Position numbers and translations under genes: made by a program | The notes under the pieces: generated by a model | Seen by the model: the letters and a program-made list of their open reading frames with translations, nothing else | Told to the model about the DNA's origin: nothing | Databases searched by the model: none | NCBI GenBank assembly: GCA_016779585.1 | Contig: JADHNI010000003.1 | Location: forward strand, 20,215 to 84,214 | Length of the DNA stretch: 64,000 bases | Reading direction: 5' to 3' | DNA from: Pseudomonadales bacterium | Lineage (GTDB): Bacteria > Pseudomonadota > Gammaproteobacteria > Pseudomonadales > Azotimanducaceae | Shown: positions 24,930 to 32,771 of the stretch, piece by piece | Position numbering within the stretch: position 1 is the stretch's first letter | Layout: every line of letters starts with the position of its first letter

Positions 24930-26822
24930 TTATTCCTCCAACCCGAAATCCCCGGCCAGCAGGTGCTGGCTGAACTCGGAGTTCGGGTTATTCATCAGTT
25001 CTACAGGCACACCGTCTTCAATGATGTGTCCTGCATCCAGCACCAGCAGGCGATCCACCAGGCGCAGTTCCGCCAGACGGTGACTCGAGAGCATGAAACC
25101 GCTGGTGTGTTCCAGCAGGTTCTGCATGAGTTTCACCTCGGTCTCTGTATCCACCGCACTCAGCGGGTCATCCAGCACCAGGTAACTTCGACCTGAATAC
25201 AAAGCACGCGCGAGGTTCACTCTCCGCTTCTGGCCACCTGACAGGTTCACGCCGGTTTCACCCACTTCCTCGGAAAGTCCGCCTTCCCACTGGACAACAT
25301 CGGCTTCCAGCTCAGCCATCTGGATAGCGCGCATGACATCTTTCTCCTCTACGCTCGAATCCATCGACACATTGATCGCGAAGCTGGCATTCGAGAGATA
25401 GGCCTCCTGCGGCATGTAACAGATATGCCGGCGATACGCCTCATAGATGTTGGCGTGCCAGAGATCGGCAACCACACCATTGTCGAACTCCACCTGGATG
25501 GTGCCCGCTGTCGGCTTCAGCTCCGCACACAGCAGTTTCAGCAGGGTGGACTTACCACTGCCCACCCGGCCTATCACACTCACGGATTCACCCAGGTCCA
25601 GGGTCAGGTAAAGCTCCTCCAGTACATTCGCGTTTTCGCCGTAGCAAAAAGACACACCGTTCAGGTGAACGCGAACTGGTTTAGCCGCACCCACGGACTG
25701 CGGCCAGTCCGGCAGCAGGTCATCGTTGATATCCCGGTGCTGGAACAGCTTCTCCAATCGATTAACGCAAGCTGACGCTGACGCATAATCAATAAAGATT
25801 TTCGGCAACCAGCGGATGTACAGCGTGATGTGGTTCAACATCCAGATGCTGCCGAAGAGCGCCACGATGTCCTGGTTTTGATTGCCGGAGCCCGCCGGAG
25901 CCAGGACCTGGTTCGACCAGATCAGTACGATGATTGGCATCAGCCACCAGGTCACGCTGATCCCGAAGTTAATCAGGTTGGCACCATGCTGCTTTGTCGC
26001 CTGTATCACCAGCTTGCGGATATGACTCGCCAGCCGGGTCTGCATCAGCTTTTCCCATCCAAGGAAACGCAGCAGCCGCACATTGGTCACCCACTCCGTG
26101 ATGATGATGGAGAGCGTGTCCTCCTCCTGCTTGATGCGTTCTTCCTTCCTGTGGACATACCGACCAAACAGGAACGCCAGCGGCATGGCACCAAAGCCGA
26201 CCACCATCGCCAGGAGCCCGGGAATACCCATGAGGTACACAATCACAGGCCCAAGGATCAGGAGCGCCAGCACACAGGGCACACCGTTGCGCGAAACCGC
26301 ATGGAAAAAGTCACCAATCCGGTAGATGTCAGACGAAATCAGTGTCTTCAGGTTGCCCGTTGAAAACTCCTCCGTAGACAGGGCGCCCATCCGCAGCAGC
26401 TTGGCATTCATGCGCAGTGTCACAAACGTCCTGGTACAAACCAGGAGCTGGCTCTGGCGCAGCGCAGACCAGGCATTCACCACCTTGGCCGTCAGTTGTA
26501 CCAGTGCATAGAACACCAGCAGCCATACAGCGGCAGTCAGCGAGTTGGATTCATCAAGCAGTCGCTGGCTAGCCAGAACCGCGATTAGGATCAGTACTGT
26601 CATCACGGCACGACCGGCCACCAGCTCGGTAAGGTGCTTTCGATAGGTGCGCACGAAATCCCACCAGAAGTTGCCACTCATCAGCACTTCAGGGTTTTCC
26701 TCACGCAACTGGCCGAACTCCCGGGCCAGTTCTTCGGGTATAGCCTGGTCTGCCAACTCCGTGGTCGCCAGGAAATCTCTTTTCAGTTTTGCCGGATTCG
26801 CGAAGATCTTCAGATCAAACAT
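24930..26822 (-). CDS. ABCC/MRP-like half transporter, first half (TMD1-NBD1)
   Basis: This 630-residue ABC exporter half has a ~60-residue cytoplasmic lead, six TM helices (~70-345) with 'LLRFLGWEKLM' as in ABCC TMD1, Walker A GRVGSGKST (418-426), signature LSGGQ (527-531, inside 'GETGVNLSGGQKRRVNLARALY') and Walker B 'LVLDDPLSAVD'. The catalytic Glu is replaced by Asp552, the same degenerate site seen in MRP-type NBD1. It should pair with the downstream half, giving an asymmetric ATPase. A terminator and a leader region lie upstream. Confidence 0.88.
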   Translation of the reverse strand: MFDLKIFANPAKLKRDFLATTELADQAIPEELAREFGQLREENPEVLMSGNFWWDFVRTYRKHLTELVAGRAVMTVLILIAVLASQRLLDESNSLTAAVWLLVFYALVQLTAKVVNAWSALRQSQLLVCTRTFVTLRMNAKLLRMGALSTEEFSTGNLKTLISSDIYRIGDFFHAVSRNGVPCVLALLILGPVIVYLMGIPGLLAMVVGFGAMPLAFLFGRYVHRKEERIKQEEDTLSIIITEWVTNVRLLRFLGWEKLMQTRLASHIRKLVIQATKQHGANLINFGISVTWWLMPIIVLIWSNQVLAPAGSGNQNQDIVALFGSIWMLNHITLYIRWLPKIFIDYASASACVNRLEKLFQHRDINDDLLPDWPQSVGAAKPVRVHLNGVSFCYGENANVLEELYLTLDLGESVSVIGRVGSGKSTLLKLLCAELKPTAGTIQVEFDNGVVADLWHANIYEAYRRHICYMPQEAYLSNASFAINVSMDSSVEEKDVMRAIQMAELEADVVQWEGGLSEEVGETGVNLSGGQKRRVNLARALYSGRSYLVLDDPLSAVDTETEVKLMQNLLEHTSGFMLSSHRLAELRLVDRLLVLDAGHIIEDGVPVELMNNPNSEFSQHLLAGDFGLEE

Positions 26823-26869
26823 CGCTCTTCCCCTTCTTATTCAGTTTCTTTTTCAGTTTTGGGGGGCAT

Positions 26870-26908
26870 AAAAAAACCCCGGTTTGCTCTGGGCCTACCG
26901 GGGTTTTT
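26870..26908 (-). terminator. Strong intrinsic terminator upstream of the ABC transporter genes
   Basis: An 11-bp perfect stem AAAAACCCCGG (26872-26882) / CCGGGGTTTTT (26898-26908) has a 15-base loop. Read on the minus strand, the stem is followed by seven U residues, so it best stops minus-strand transcripts arriving from 26.97-27.2 kb, 48 bp before the ABC start codon. It could therefore end a short transcript or act as an attenuator. It also works on the plus strand with a U5 tract. Confidence 0.85.
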
Positions 26909-26968
26909 GATCTTCGATCACTCCGGAAGGCCTCTAAATCATGACCTCCCGAATCGTCTGGAAATTCG

Positions 26969-27112
26969 TCAGGTCAGTGGACTGTCGATGCCGCTTGGCT
27001 TGCGGTTCCATGAATATTCATGTGCACCTGCAACATACGACAGACGTACGTCGCCCGTAATCGCATAGGTATATGCGATCTTTCGGTTAGTTGTCAGGAA
27101 TTGAGGTTTCAT
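26969..27112 (-). CDS. Possible 47-residue small protein or leader peptide
   Basis: The frame starts MKPQFLTTNRKIAYTYA and ends GIDSPLT, with no hydrophobic segment, Cys or recognisable domain. It is followed 60 bases later by a strong terminator in the right orientation, so a short transcript carrying it is plausible. There is no clear Shine-Dalgarno sequence upstream. It may be a real small protein, a decayed gene remnant, or just part of an untranslated leader or small RNA. Confidence 0.3.
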   Translation of the reverse strand: MKPQFLTTNRKIAYTYAITGDVRLSYVAGAHEYSWNRKPSGIDSPLT

Positions 27113-27262
27113 GGTTCTACAGTCGTAAAAGTACTGGTTTTGATTTGGCGCGAATCATATTCCTTTAACTCAAAAGGTCAATACTTGTTCAGGATTTTCT
27201 TCGCCGAAACGACAAAATTCACGGATAATTAACAATATTCCCAGTTATCTAACGAGAAAACA

Positions 27263-27616
27263 ATGTCGCAGGACAGAACCATCGACTGCCTGGAGTGTGG
27301 TATGACAGTCACTTTCGGCATTGTGCACTGCCCAAAATGTGATAACCGGCTGGATCTGCAACACGATGGCAGCACAGTCACGGTCGATATCGCACATAAC
27401 CATGAAACAGTTCGCGAGGCAATGCAGAAGCTGCAGCGCAACATGAAGGAAACCCGTGAAAGCAACGCCCAGAACCTGCGCATTGTGGTCGGGTCCGGAC
27501 GAATTCGCGATGAAGTACTGGGTCTACTTTACGACCTGCGCAGCCGTGAGACCATCATCGACTTCAGCCAGGACGATAAAAACCCCGGCGCGGTCACCAT
27601 CAAGCTAAAACCCTGA
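27263..27616 (+). CDS. Zinc-ribbon protein with Smr-like C-terminal domain
   Basis: This 117-residue protein has an N-terminal zinc ribbon built of C9-x2-C12 ('CLECG') and C23-x2-C26 ('CPKCD'). The rest ('VTVDIAHNHETVREAMQKLQ', 'NLRIVVGSGRIRDEVLGLLYDL', 'AVTIKLKP') has the beta-alpha-beta-alpha-beta spacing of a small Smr domain, though the usual D-x-H and H-G-x-G motifs are degenerate ('DIAHN', 'VGSGR'). It may bind nucleic acid. It is a single gene, followed by REP-like repeats. I do not recognise an established family name. Confidence 0.7.
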   Translation: MSQDRTIDCLECGMTVTFGIVHCPKCDNRLDLQHDGSTVTVDIAHNHETVREAMQKLQRNMKETRESNAQNLRIVVGSGRIRDEVLGLLYDLRSRETIIDFSQDDKNPGAVTIKLKP

Positions 27617-27619
27617 CCT

Positions 27620-27690
27620 GGGGACAGTTTACTTCAGCCCTGAATTGGGGACAGTTTACTTCGGGACACCCAAGTAAACTGTCCCCAATT
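27620..27690. repeat. REP-like repeat cluster GGGGACAGTTTACTT
   Basis: There are three copies of the 15-mer GGGGACAGTTTACTT: direct at 27620-27634 and 27647-27661, inverted at 27672-27686. The last two form a perfect 19-bp-arm palindrome (27643-27661 with 27672-27690) around a 10-base loop. It lies between convergent genes and may act as a terminator. The core is shared with the element at 23081, and the style is that of RAYT-associated REP elements. No transposase is present here. Confidence 0.78.
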
Positions 27691-27711
27691 ATTGGCTCAG
27701 TTTTCAGAAGG

Positions 27712-28248
27712 TTATGAAATAGGTGGGCGCTCAATAATGGCGCCGTCTGCTGCCGTTCGAATCCTGTGTCGATGCCGCCAGCTGGCAAACGCGGAGATAA
27801 TGCGCGGTGAATCATCATGGATTTCGGTAAAACCGCCGGTGACTGATCGGGTGTCATAGTAGGCCGCAAACACGCCACCTGCCGTCAGCTCACAGGCACA
27901 CTCAAAGCCCATACCCTCAAGGCGCGCCTTGGCATCAGCCCACTCCTCCTTGCGCACCATATAGGCAATGTGATGAAAACCTTCTTCACCATCCGCATAC
28001 ATATCCCGGTAAATGGAAGGCTGATCATCATGCTGTTCAATAAACTGGATCATCAGGTCACCCAGGTAACCAAAGGCATAGGTCACATCCGCTTCCGTAT
28101 CGGTACCCCGGTACATGAACTCCTGGGCTTTGTGGTGGGGCGTCACCACGAAAGGTCCGGCCCCAAAGAGTTTCGACCACTCTTCGCAGGACTTGCGGAC
28201 ATCTTTAACAAAGTAGGCATGTTGAAACAGGGGATAACTTTCCAGCAT
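27712..28248 (-). CDS. VOC (glyoxalase/bleomycin resistance) family protein
   Basis: This 178-residue vicinal-oxygen-chelate protein is built of two beta-alpha-beta-beta-beta modules: 'YPLFQHAYFVKDVRKSCEEWSKLFGAGPF' with a metal-ligand-type His, 'GYLGDLMIQFIEQ' (Glu), 'EEGFHHIAYMVRK' (His) and 'GGFTEIHD' (Glu). Members include dioxygenases, epimerases and lyases; the substrate is unknown. AAGGAGA sits eight bases before the ATG. The gene is divergent from the YdcF-like gene by 67 bases. Confidence 0.82.
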   Translation of the reverse strand: MLESYPLFQHAYFVKDVRKSCEEWSKLFGAGPFVVTPHHKAQEFMYRGTDTEADVTYAFGYLGDLMIQFIEQHDDQPSIYRDMYADGEEGFHHIAYMVRKEEWADAKARLEGMGFECACELTAGGVFAAYYDTRSVTGGFTEIHDDSPRIISAFASWRHRHRIRTAADGAIIERPPIS

Positions 28249-28315
28249 TGAACGTCTCCTTTTTTATGAGAGCGAGGCAAACCATGATTAAAGCAAAATT
28301 GTTAGACTCCACGCC

Positions 28316-28870
28316 ATGCACGACGTACTTATTGTTCTGGGCTACTGCAATAACCCTGCTGACCCTGTCTTCCGCGCACGGGTGGATAAAGCCGTGGAGC
28401 TGCACGATCAGGGTATGGCACCACAGATCATCATGTCAGGCTGCTGCAGCGACAAGCTGGATATCAAACCGAAGCAGACCGAAGCCGCGGTGATGCGCGA
28501 CTATGCTGTCGACAAGGGCATTCCCGCCTCTGCCATACTGCTGGAAGAAGAATCGGTCTGCACCCTGGGCAACTTTTACTTCACCAAGACCCACATACTG
28601 GAACCGTGCAGCTGGTATCACGTCGGTTTCATTTCTACACCCTGGCACACCTATCGCTCCAACTATCTTGCCAGCATGGTGCTCGGCCCCGACTATGTCG
28701 TCACGGGTTATGAATCCGCGATCCCTGATGGCTGGTCCGATGAGGATAATCAGCGCAGTGAAACCTACAACCGCGATATGCTGGAACAGACCAGGACCCA
28801 GCTCGCACAAATCAATCCCGGGGATCATGAGGCCATTGCCTCATACCTCGGCACACCACCAAGAGGATAA
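28316..28870 (+). CDS. YdcF/DUF218 family protein
   Basis: This 184-residue soluble DUF218 (YdcF-like) protein begins 'DVLIVLGYCNNP' and has 'RVDKAVELHDQGMAPQIIMSG', 'TEAAVMRDYAVDKGIPASAILLEEESVCTLGNFYFTK' and 'VGFISTPWHTYRSNYLA', the standard order of conserved blocks. There is no membrane segment, unlike the SanA/ElyC branch. The biochemical role of this branch is not settled (E. coli YdcF binds SAM). The stop is seven bases before the next gene, suggesting co-transcription. Confidence 0.83.
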   Translation: MHDVLIVLGYCNNPADPVFRARVDKAVELHDQGMAPQIIMSGCCSDKLDIKPKQTEAAVMRDYAVDKGIPASAILLEEESVCTLGNFYFTKTHILEPCSWYHVGFISTPWHTYRSNYLASMVLGPDYVVTGYESAIPDGWSDEDNQRSETYNRDMLEQTRTQLAQINPGDHEAIASYLGTPPRG

Positions 28871-28877
28871 CCAGAGC

Positions 28878-29879
28878 ATGGAAAACCGACAGGTACTCAT
28901 CGACAGTCTCCCCGACGAAAAACTGACGACAGACAACTACAAACTCGTCACCACCGAAGCACCGGAACCGGGAGACGGCGAGATTCTATGCCGAACCCTG
29001 CTGACCACCGTTGCGGCAGGCAGCCGCGCAGGACTCCAGGGCAGCGCCAGTTACGCTGGTGCGCCACAAACGAACATCGTTATGAACAGCTCCGGTGTAG
29101 CAAGGGTGGAGGTCTCCAATAGCGACAAATTCGAGACAGGAGATCTCGTCACCTGCGCCACAGGCTGGCAGGACTACAGTGTTCACGCGGCCAGGCATTG
29201 CCAGAGAGTCACTGATGATGTTGATCTCGCCCATTACCTCGGCGCACTGGGCACCAACGGCCTCACTGCGTACTTCGGCCTGTTGAACGTGGGCGAACCG
29301 CAGGCAGGCAACACGGTACTGGTCAGCGCCGCTGCTGGCAGCGTCGGTCACATGGTAGGCCAGATTGCCAAGATCAAGGGTTGTCGTACCATCGGTACCA
29401 CGAGCACCGATGAAAAGTGCGGCATGCTGATTCGAGACCTGGGCTTCGATGCGGCGGTTTCCTATCGCAACCCGGATTTCCGCGCCGATCTGAAAGCCGC
29501 TTGCCCCGACGGGATTGATATCTATTTCGACAATACCGGCGGGGATGTACTCGGTGCGGCGCTTTTTCGCATGAATGAACATGGGCGAATTGTCTGTTGC
29601 GGAGTGGTTTCCCAGTACGACACAAGCAACCCGGGTGGAGGCCCGAAAGGCGTACCCGGCCTGCTGGTGAACAAGCGAATTCGCATGCAGGGATTCCTGG
29701 TTTTCGATTATCTCAGCGAGTATGAAAGTGCCAGGACGGAGATCAAAAACTGGATCAAGTCCGGAGATTTAAATCCTGTAAACGATACTGTTGAGGGGCT
29801 GGAGAATGCTCCCAGGGCATTTGTTGACCTTCTGAGCGGTGGCAATGTCGGCACACGGATAATCAAAGTCGCCGACTAG
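28878..29879 (+). CDS. NADP-dependent medium-chain oxidoreductase (CurA/PTGR-like)
   Basis: This 333-residue zinc-free MDR-family reductase has 'GNTVLVSAAAGSVGHMVGQIAKIKGCRTIGTTSTDEKC' (an NADP-binding Rossmann motif of AAxGxVG type) and 'DIYFDNTGGDVLGAAL' and 'GRIVCCGVVSQY', as in prostaglandin reductase/CurA enzymes that reduce alpha,beta-unsaturated ketones or aldehydes. No zinc-ligand Cys cluster is present. I chose the start after the YdcF stop. A longer in-frame reading through that gene is not supported. Its stop shares CTAG with the convergent lipoprotein gene. Confidence 0.88.
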   Translation: MENRQVLIDSLPDEKLTTDNYKLVTTEAPEPGDGEILCRTLLTTVAAGSRAGLQGSASYAGAPQTNIVMNSSGVARVEVSNSDKFETGDLVTCATGWQDYSVHAARHCQRVTDDVDLAHYLGALGTNGLTAYFGLLNVGEPQAGNTVLVSAAAGSVGHMVGQIAKIKGCRTIGTTSTDEKCGMLIRDLGFDAAVSYRNPDFRADLKAACPDGIDIYFDNTGGDVLGAALFRMNEHGRIVCCGVVSQYDTSNPGGGPKGVPGLLVNKRIRMQGFLVFDYLSEYESARTEIKNWIKSGDLNPVNDTVEGLENAPRAFVDLLSGGNVGTRIIKVAD

Positions 29880-31405
29880 CCGGCAGCCAGCGGCTGCAAC
29901 AGGCTCAGGCAGTTCTCCGATTCCGGGCTACCTGCAGCTTGCCCAGCGCAGAGAGCCTCAACTTTAGCCGTGAACTCACCTGACTCCAGCAGGCGAGCTT
30001 CCCGCCAACCAGCCAGGTCCGCAGACAGGCGCTGCAGTCGGGCGTAGTTCCTGCCCGCGAGTAACTGCCCCTCGTCATCAAACTCATCCAGCAGGGCCAC
30101 GGCCTGCTCGACAATTTCCTGCTCCTCTTCAGGAGCCATTCGGATCATGGCACGCACATAGTCCGTACCCCACTGGAAGCGTGTCGCCTGCCCTTCTGCA
30201 GCTTCATAAGCCTGTCGGCGCCAGGACAGTGCGTCACCAAAACGTTCTTCCCGCTCAGCAATCGAACCAAGGCTGCTCATGAAATAGTAGGGTGAGGCTG
30301 ATTTCTCAAGCTCGGCAGTCAGCATGACCCTGGCATCCTCGATCATGCCAGCCTGCCGATAAACATGACCCATCTGGTTAACCACGCTCTGGCGCTCGAA
30401 ACTGTCAGGTGTTGCCTGATCAACCGCGGCGAGTTCAGTGCGAATCTGCTCCTGGATATCTTCTGGCAACTCCTGTTCATCACGCGTCAGCAGATACAGC
30501 CTGGGAAACCAGCCGGCGAGTTTTTCTGCCTTGGACAGTGATTCATCAAAGCGCAGCTCATAAGTCTGTTGCCACCACTGTTCTGCCAACGCCTCGCGGC
30601 GATCTTCGGGAACCATCAACAGTATTTCTTCCGCCCAGTAGGCCAGCGTATCCCAGGCAGCCAGGGTCAATTCGTCAGAAGCGAGGATCGAATGCAACCG
30701 GTCAGCTTCACCAGACGTGAGCGACGCTTCTTCCTCATCAAGTTTTGCCAGCAGATGCAGCATCGTGAACCGTGTGCTTAGCTCACCTTCCGGTGCATGC
30801 GCTGCGAGTGAACTGAACAGCGCTTGCTCGTCCGTGTTCTCCGGTAACGCGGAAACATCCTGGAACCAGGAATAGTAGGCAAGCTGCCGATAGTCAGCTT
30901 CCGTCAGGGCGTTAACATCCAGCAGCGCCGTCTGAACCATCCCGGAGATGGGTTTCATCTGGTTCAGGGAGAGTTCCAGCACCGTGTTGTAGCGGGAAAT
31001 ATCAATGTTCCCCGGGAGCCGGGTCAGTTCCTCTCCTGCCGGGTTAAACACGATCATCGTCGGGTAACCCATGACGCCAAACCTGTCTCCCCAGGATTGT
31101 GCCCGTTCGGTGTCGCCATCCAGGTAAACAGGCACAAAGAGGCGCGTCAGGTTTATGAACTCCCGGCTCTTGAACACCGTGTGCTTGATTTCCTGGCAGG
31201 GTGGACACCAGACAGCACCCCAGTAGAGAAAGATAGGCCTGCCCTCTTCTTTCGCCGTGGCAAAGGCAGATTCAATGGGTCCGTCGTACCAGCTAATCGA
31301 GGCATCTTTGACCGTTGCGGGCTCTTTAGTCGGCGACTCTGTGGAAGTCGGCGCTTCCGAGCAGCCGGCAATCACCAGGCACGCCACCAGAATCAGTTTT
31401 TTCAT
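29876..31405 (-). CDS. Thioredoxin-fold lipoprotein with long helical-repeat tail
   Basis: This 509-residue exported protein has lipobox 'LVIAGC' (Cys15) and a thioredoxin-like domain (~36-150) with active site W-C67-P-P-C70 and cis-Pro in 'MGYPTMIVF'. About 350 residues of helical, TPR-like repeats follow ('AGMIEDARVMLTAELEKSASPYYFMSSLGSIAEREERFGDAL'). It likely acts in periplasmic disulfide chemistry, with the tail giving partner binding. The start at 31405 is chosen to give a proper lipoprotein signal. It is divergent from the metallo-beta-lactamase-fold gene by 63 bases. Confidence 0.83.
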   Translation of the reverse strand: MKKLILVACLVIAGCSEAPTSTESPTKEPATVKDASISWYDGPIESAFATAKEEGRPIFLYWGAVWCPPCQEIKHTVFKSREFINLTRLFVPVYLDGDTERAQSWGDRFGVMGYPTMIVFNPAGEELTRLPGNIDISRYNTVLELSLNQMKPISGMVQTALLDVNALTEADYRQLAYYSWFQDVSALPENTDEQALFSSLAAHAPEGELSTRFTMLHLLAKLDEEEASLTSGEADRLHSILASDELTLAAWDTLAYWAEEILLMVPEDRREALAEQWWQQTYELRFDESLSKAEKLAGWFPRLYLLTRDEQELPEDIQEQIRTELAAVDQATPDSFERQSVVNQMGHVYRQAGMIEDARVMLTAELEKSASPYYFMSSLGSIAEREERFGDALSWRRQAYEAAEGQATRFQWGTDYVRAMIRMAPEEEQEIVEQAVALLDEFDDEGQLLAGRNYARLQRLSADLAGWREARLLESGEFTAKVEALCAGQAAGSPESENCLSLLQPLAAG

Positions 31406-31468
31406 AGACCACTTTGTGAAACGTTCCATATCGCCACTATACTTGCTGCAGCACCAGGGGAGAAGAAC

Positions 31469-32764
31469 ATGCCAGAGCTGCTTGAACTGTCCACCGCTGT
31501 CATTGACGGCAAAAAAACCGAAGAAGAAGTCGGCCCGATGAACCGGGTGAATTTCCGGCTCTCGGAACTCTCGAGTGACATTGCCGTGGTGGAAGCTTTC
31601 TCCCATTGCGTGACATTCAAAACAGATGATGGCCTGGTTGCATTCGATACGTCAGGGCCGGCGGGTGGTCCCAGGGTGGTGGAAGCCTTGCGTCACTGGA
31701 CCAAAGATCCGTTTAACTCTCTCGTCTACACCCATGGCCACGTCGACCACGTCGGAGGCTGTGGTGCATTCATCGAAGATGCAGAAGCCAACGGATCACC
31801 AAAGCCAAGAGTTATCGGCCATGAGAACGTGCCGAAGCGATTTGACCGCTACAACTTTACCAACGGTTACAACATGGTGATCAACCAGCGCCAGTTCGGT
31901 CAGTTTGCCCGTCGCGGTTACCAGATACAGGAAGGTGAAACCTTTCTGCCAGGTTCTTCGCCAAAGCCTGATACCACTTACTCCGACACCATGGATATGA
32001 ATGTCGGCGGGCTGGATTTCCACCTGATTCACGCAAAGGGTGAAACTGATGACCACACCTGGGCGTGGATTCCCGAACACAAGGCGATCTGTGCCGGTGA
32101 CTTTTTCATCTGGTGTTTTCCCAATGCGGGCAACCCACAGAAGGTCCAGCGTTATCCCGTCGAATGGGCCGCGGCCATGCGGGATATGGCGAGCAAAGGT
32201 GCTGAACTATTCCTGCCCGCTCATGGCCTGCCCATAGAAGGAACTGATCGCATCAAGAGTGTATTAACCAATGTAGCCGATGCGCTCGAGTTCCTGGTTA
32301 GGGAAACCATAATGCGCATGAACGACGGCGCGCGACTGGACGAGATCATCCACGAAGTGAAGATCGATCCCGCCGTGCTGGAAAAACCCTACCTGAGACC
32401 CATCTACGATGAACCCGAGTTTGTGGTGCGCAACATCTGGCGCATGTACGGTGGTTGGTATGACGGCAACCCGGCACACCTGAAGCCCGCACCCGATGCC
32501 ACACTCGCTGCCGAACTGGCTTCACTCTCCGGAGGCGCCGACAGACTGGCGCAACGAGGTCATGAACTGATGGCATCGGATATCCGGCTTGCGTGCCACC
32601 TGGTGGAGCTGGCGGCACAGGCAGACCCCGCTAACCCGGCGGTGCATGAAATCCGGGCAGCCGTTTACCAGCATCGCCGCGAGCAGGAGTCATCACTGAT
32701 GAGCAAAGGCATCTTCGGCTCTGCAGCCAATGAATCCAGGGACGCTCTAAAGAACACTGACTAA
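31469..32764 (+). CDS. Metallo-beta-lactamase-fold hydrolase, alkylsulfatase-like
   Basis: This 431-residue MBL-fold enzyme has the di-zinc motif 'THGHVDHVGG' (88-97), a further 'HAKGETDDHTWAWIP..KAICAGDF' block and 'LFLPAHGLPI'. The C-terminal part ('YLRPIYDEPEFVVRNIWRMYGGWYDGNPAHLKP') matches the dimerisation domain of alkylsulfatase/BDS1-type enzymes. It probably hydrolyses an alkyl sulfate or similar ester, though relatives with other activities exist. It has no signal peptide. AGGGGAGAAG gives a strong ribosome site. Confidence 0.86.
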   Translation: MPELLELSTAVIDGKKTEEEVGPMNRVNFRLSELSSDIAVVEAFSHCVTFKTDDGLVAFDTSGPAGGPRVVEALRHWTKDPFNSLVYTHGHVDHVGGCGAFIEDAEANGSPKPRVIGHENVPKRFDRYNFTNGYNMVINQRQFGQFARRGYQIQEGETFLPGSSPKPDTTYSDTMDMNVGGLDFHLIHAKGETDDHTWAWIPEHKAICAGDFFIWCFPNAGNPQKVQRYPVEWAAAMRDMASKGAELFLPAHGLPIEGTDRIKSVLTNVADALEFLVRETIMRMNDGARLDEIIHEVKIDPAVLEKPYLRPIYDEPEFVVRNIWRMYGGWYDGNPAHLKPAPDATLAAELASLSGGADRLAQRGHELMASDIRLACHLVELAAQADPANPAVHEIRAAVYQHRREQESSLMSKGIFGSAANESRDALKNTD

Positions 32765-32771
32765 AGCCGAT

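Larger units (their letters stand above)
26823..27262. other. 440-bp leader/intergenic region
   Basis: No large gene is present. The region holds a strong terminator (26870-26908), a possible 47-codon minus-strand ORF (26969-27112) and an AT-rich stretch (27140-27240) that probably carries the divergent promoters for the small ORF/ABC genes and the zinc-ribbon gene. A perfect 8-bp hairpin ATCGCATA/TATGCGAT (27060-27079) falls within the small ORF. I could not match it to a known riboswitch or small RNA. Confidence 0.6.

Noticed and set aside
27060..27079. ATCGCATA/TATGCGAT hairpin as an intrinsic terminator
   Set aside because: The stem is AT-rich with no U-tract next to it. It may simply be coding repetition in the small ORF.
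27750..27772. tRNA-like T-loop GTTCGAATCC
   Set aside because: It lies inside the VOC gene and no cloverleaf can be built around it.
28503..29879. Long reading frame starting inside the YdcF-like gene as the oxidoreductase start
   Set aside because: The extra N-terminal part is an out-of-frame reading of the YdcF-like gene. The CurA-like domain begins at MENRQVLI (28878).
31097..31468. N-terminal extension of the metallo-beta-lactamase-fold protein
   Set aside because: It is antisense to the thioredoxin lipoprotein gene and its translation has no similarity. A strong ribosome site supports the start at 31469.
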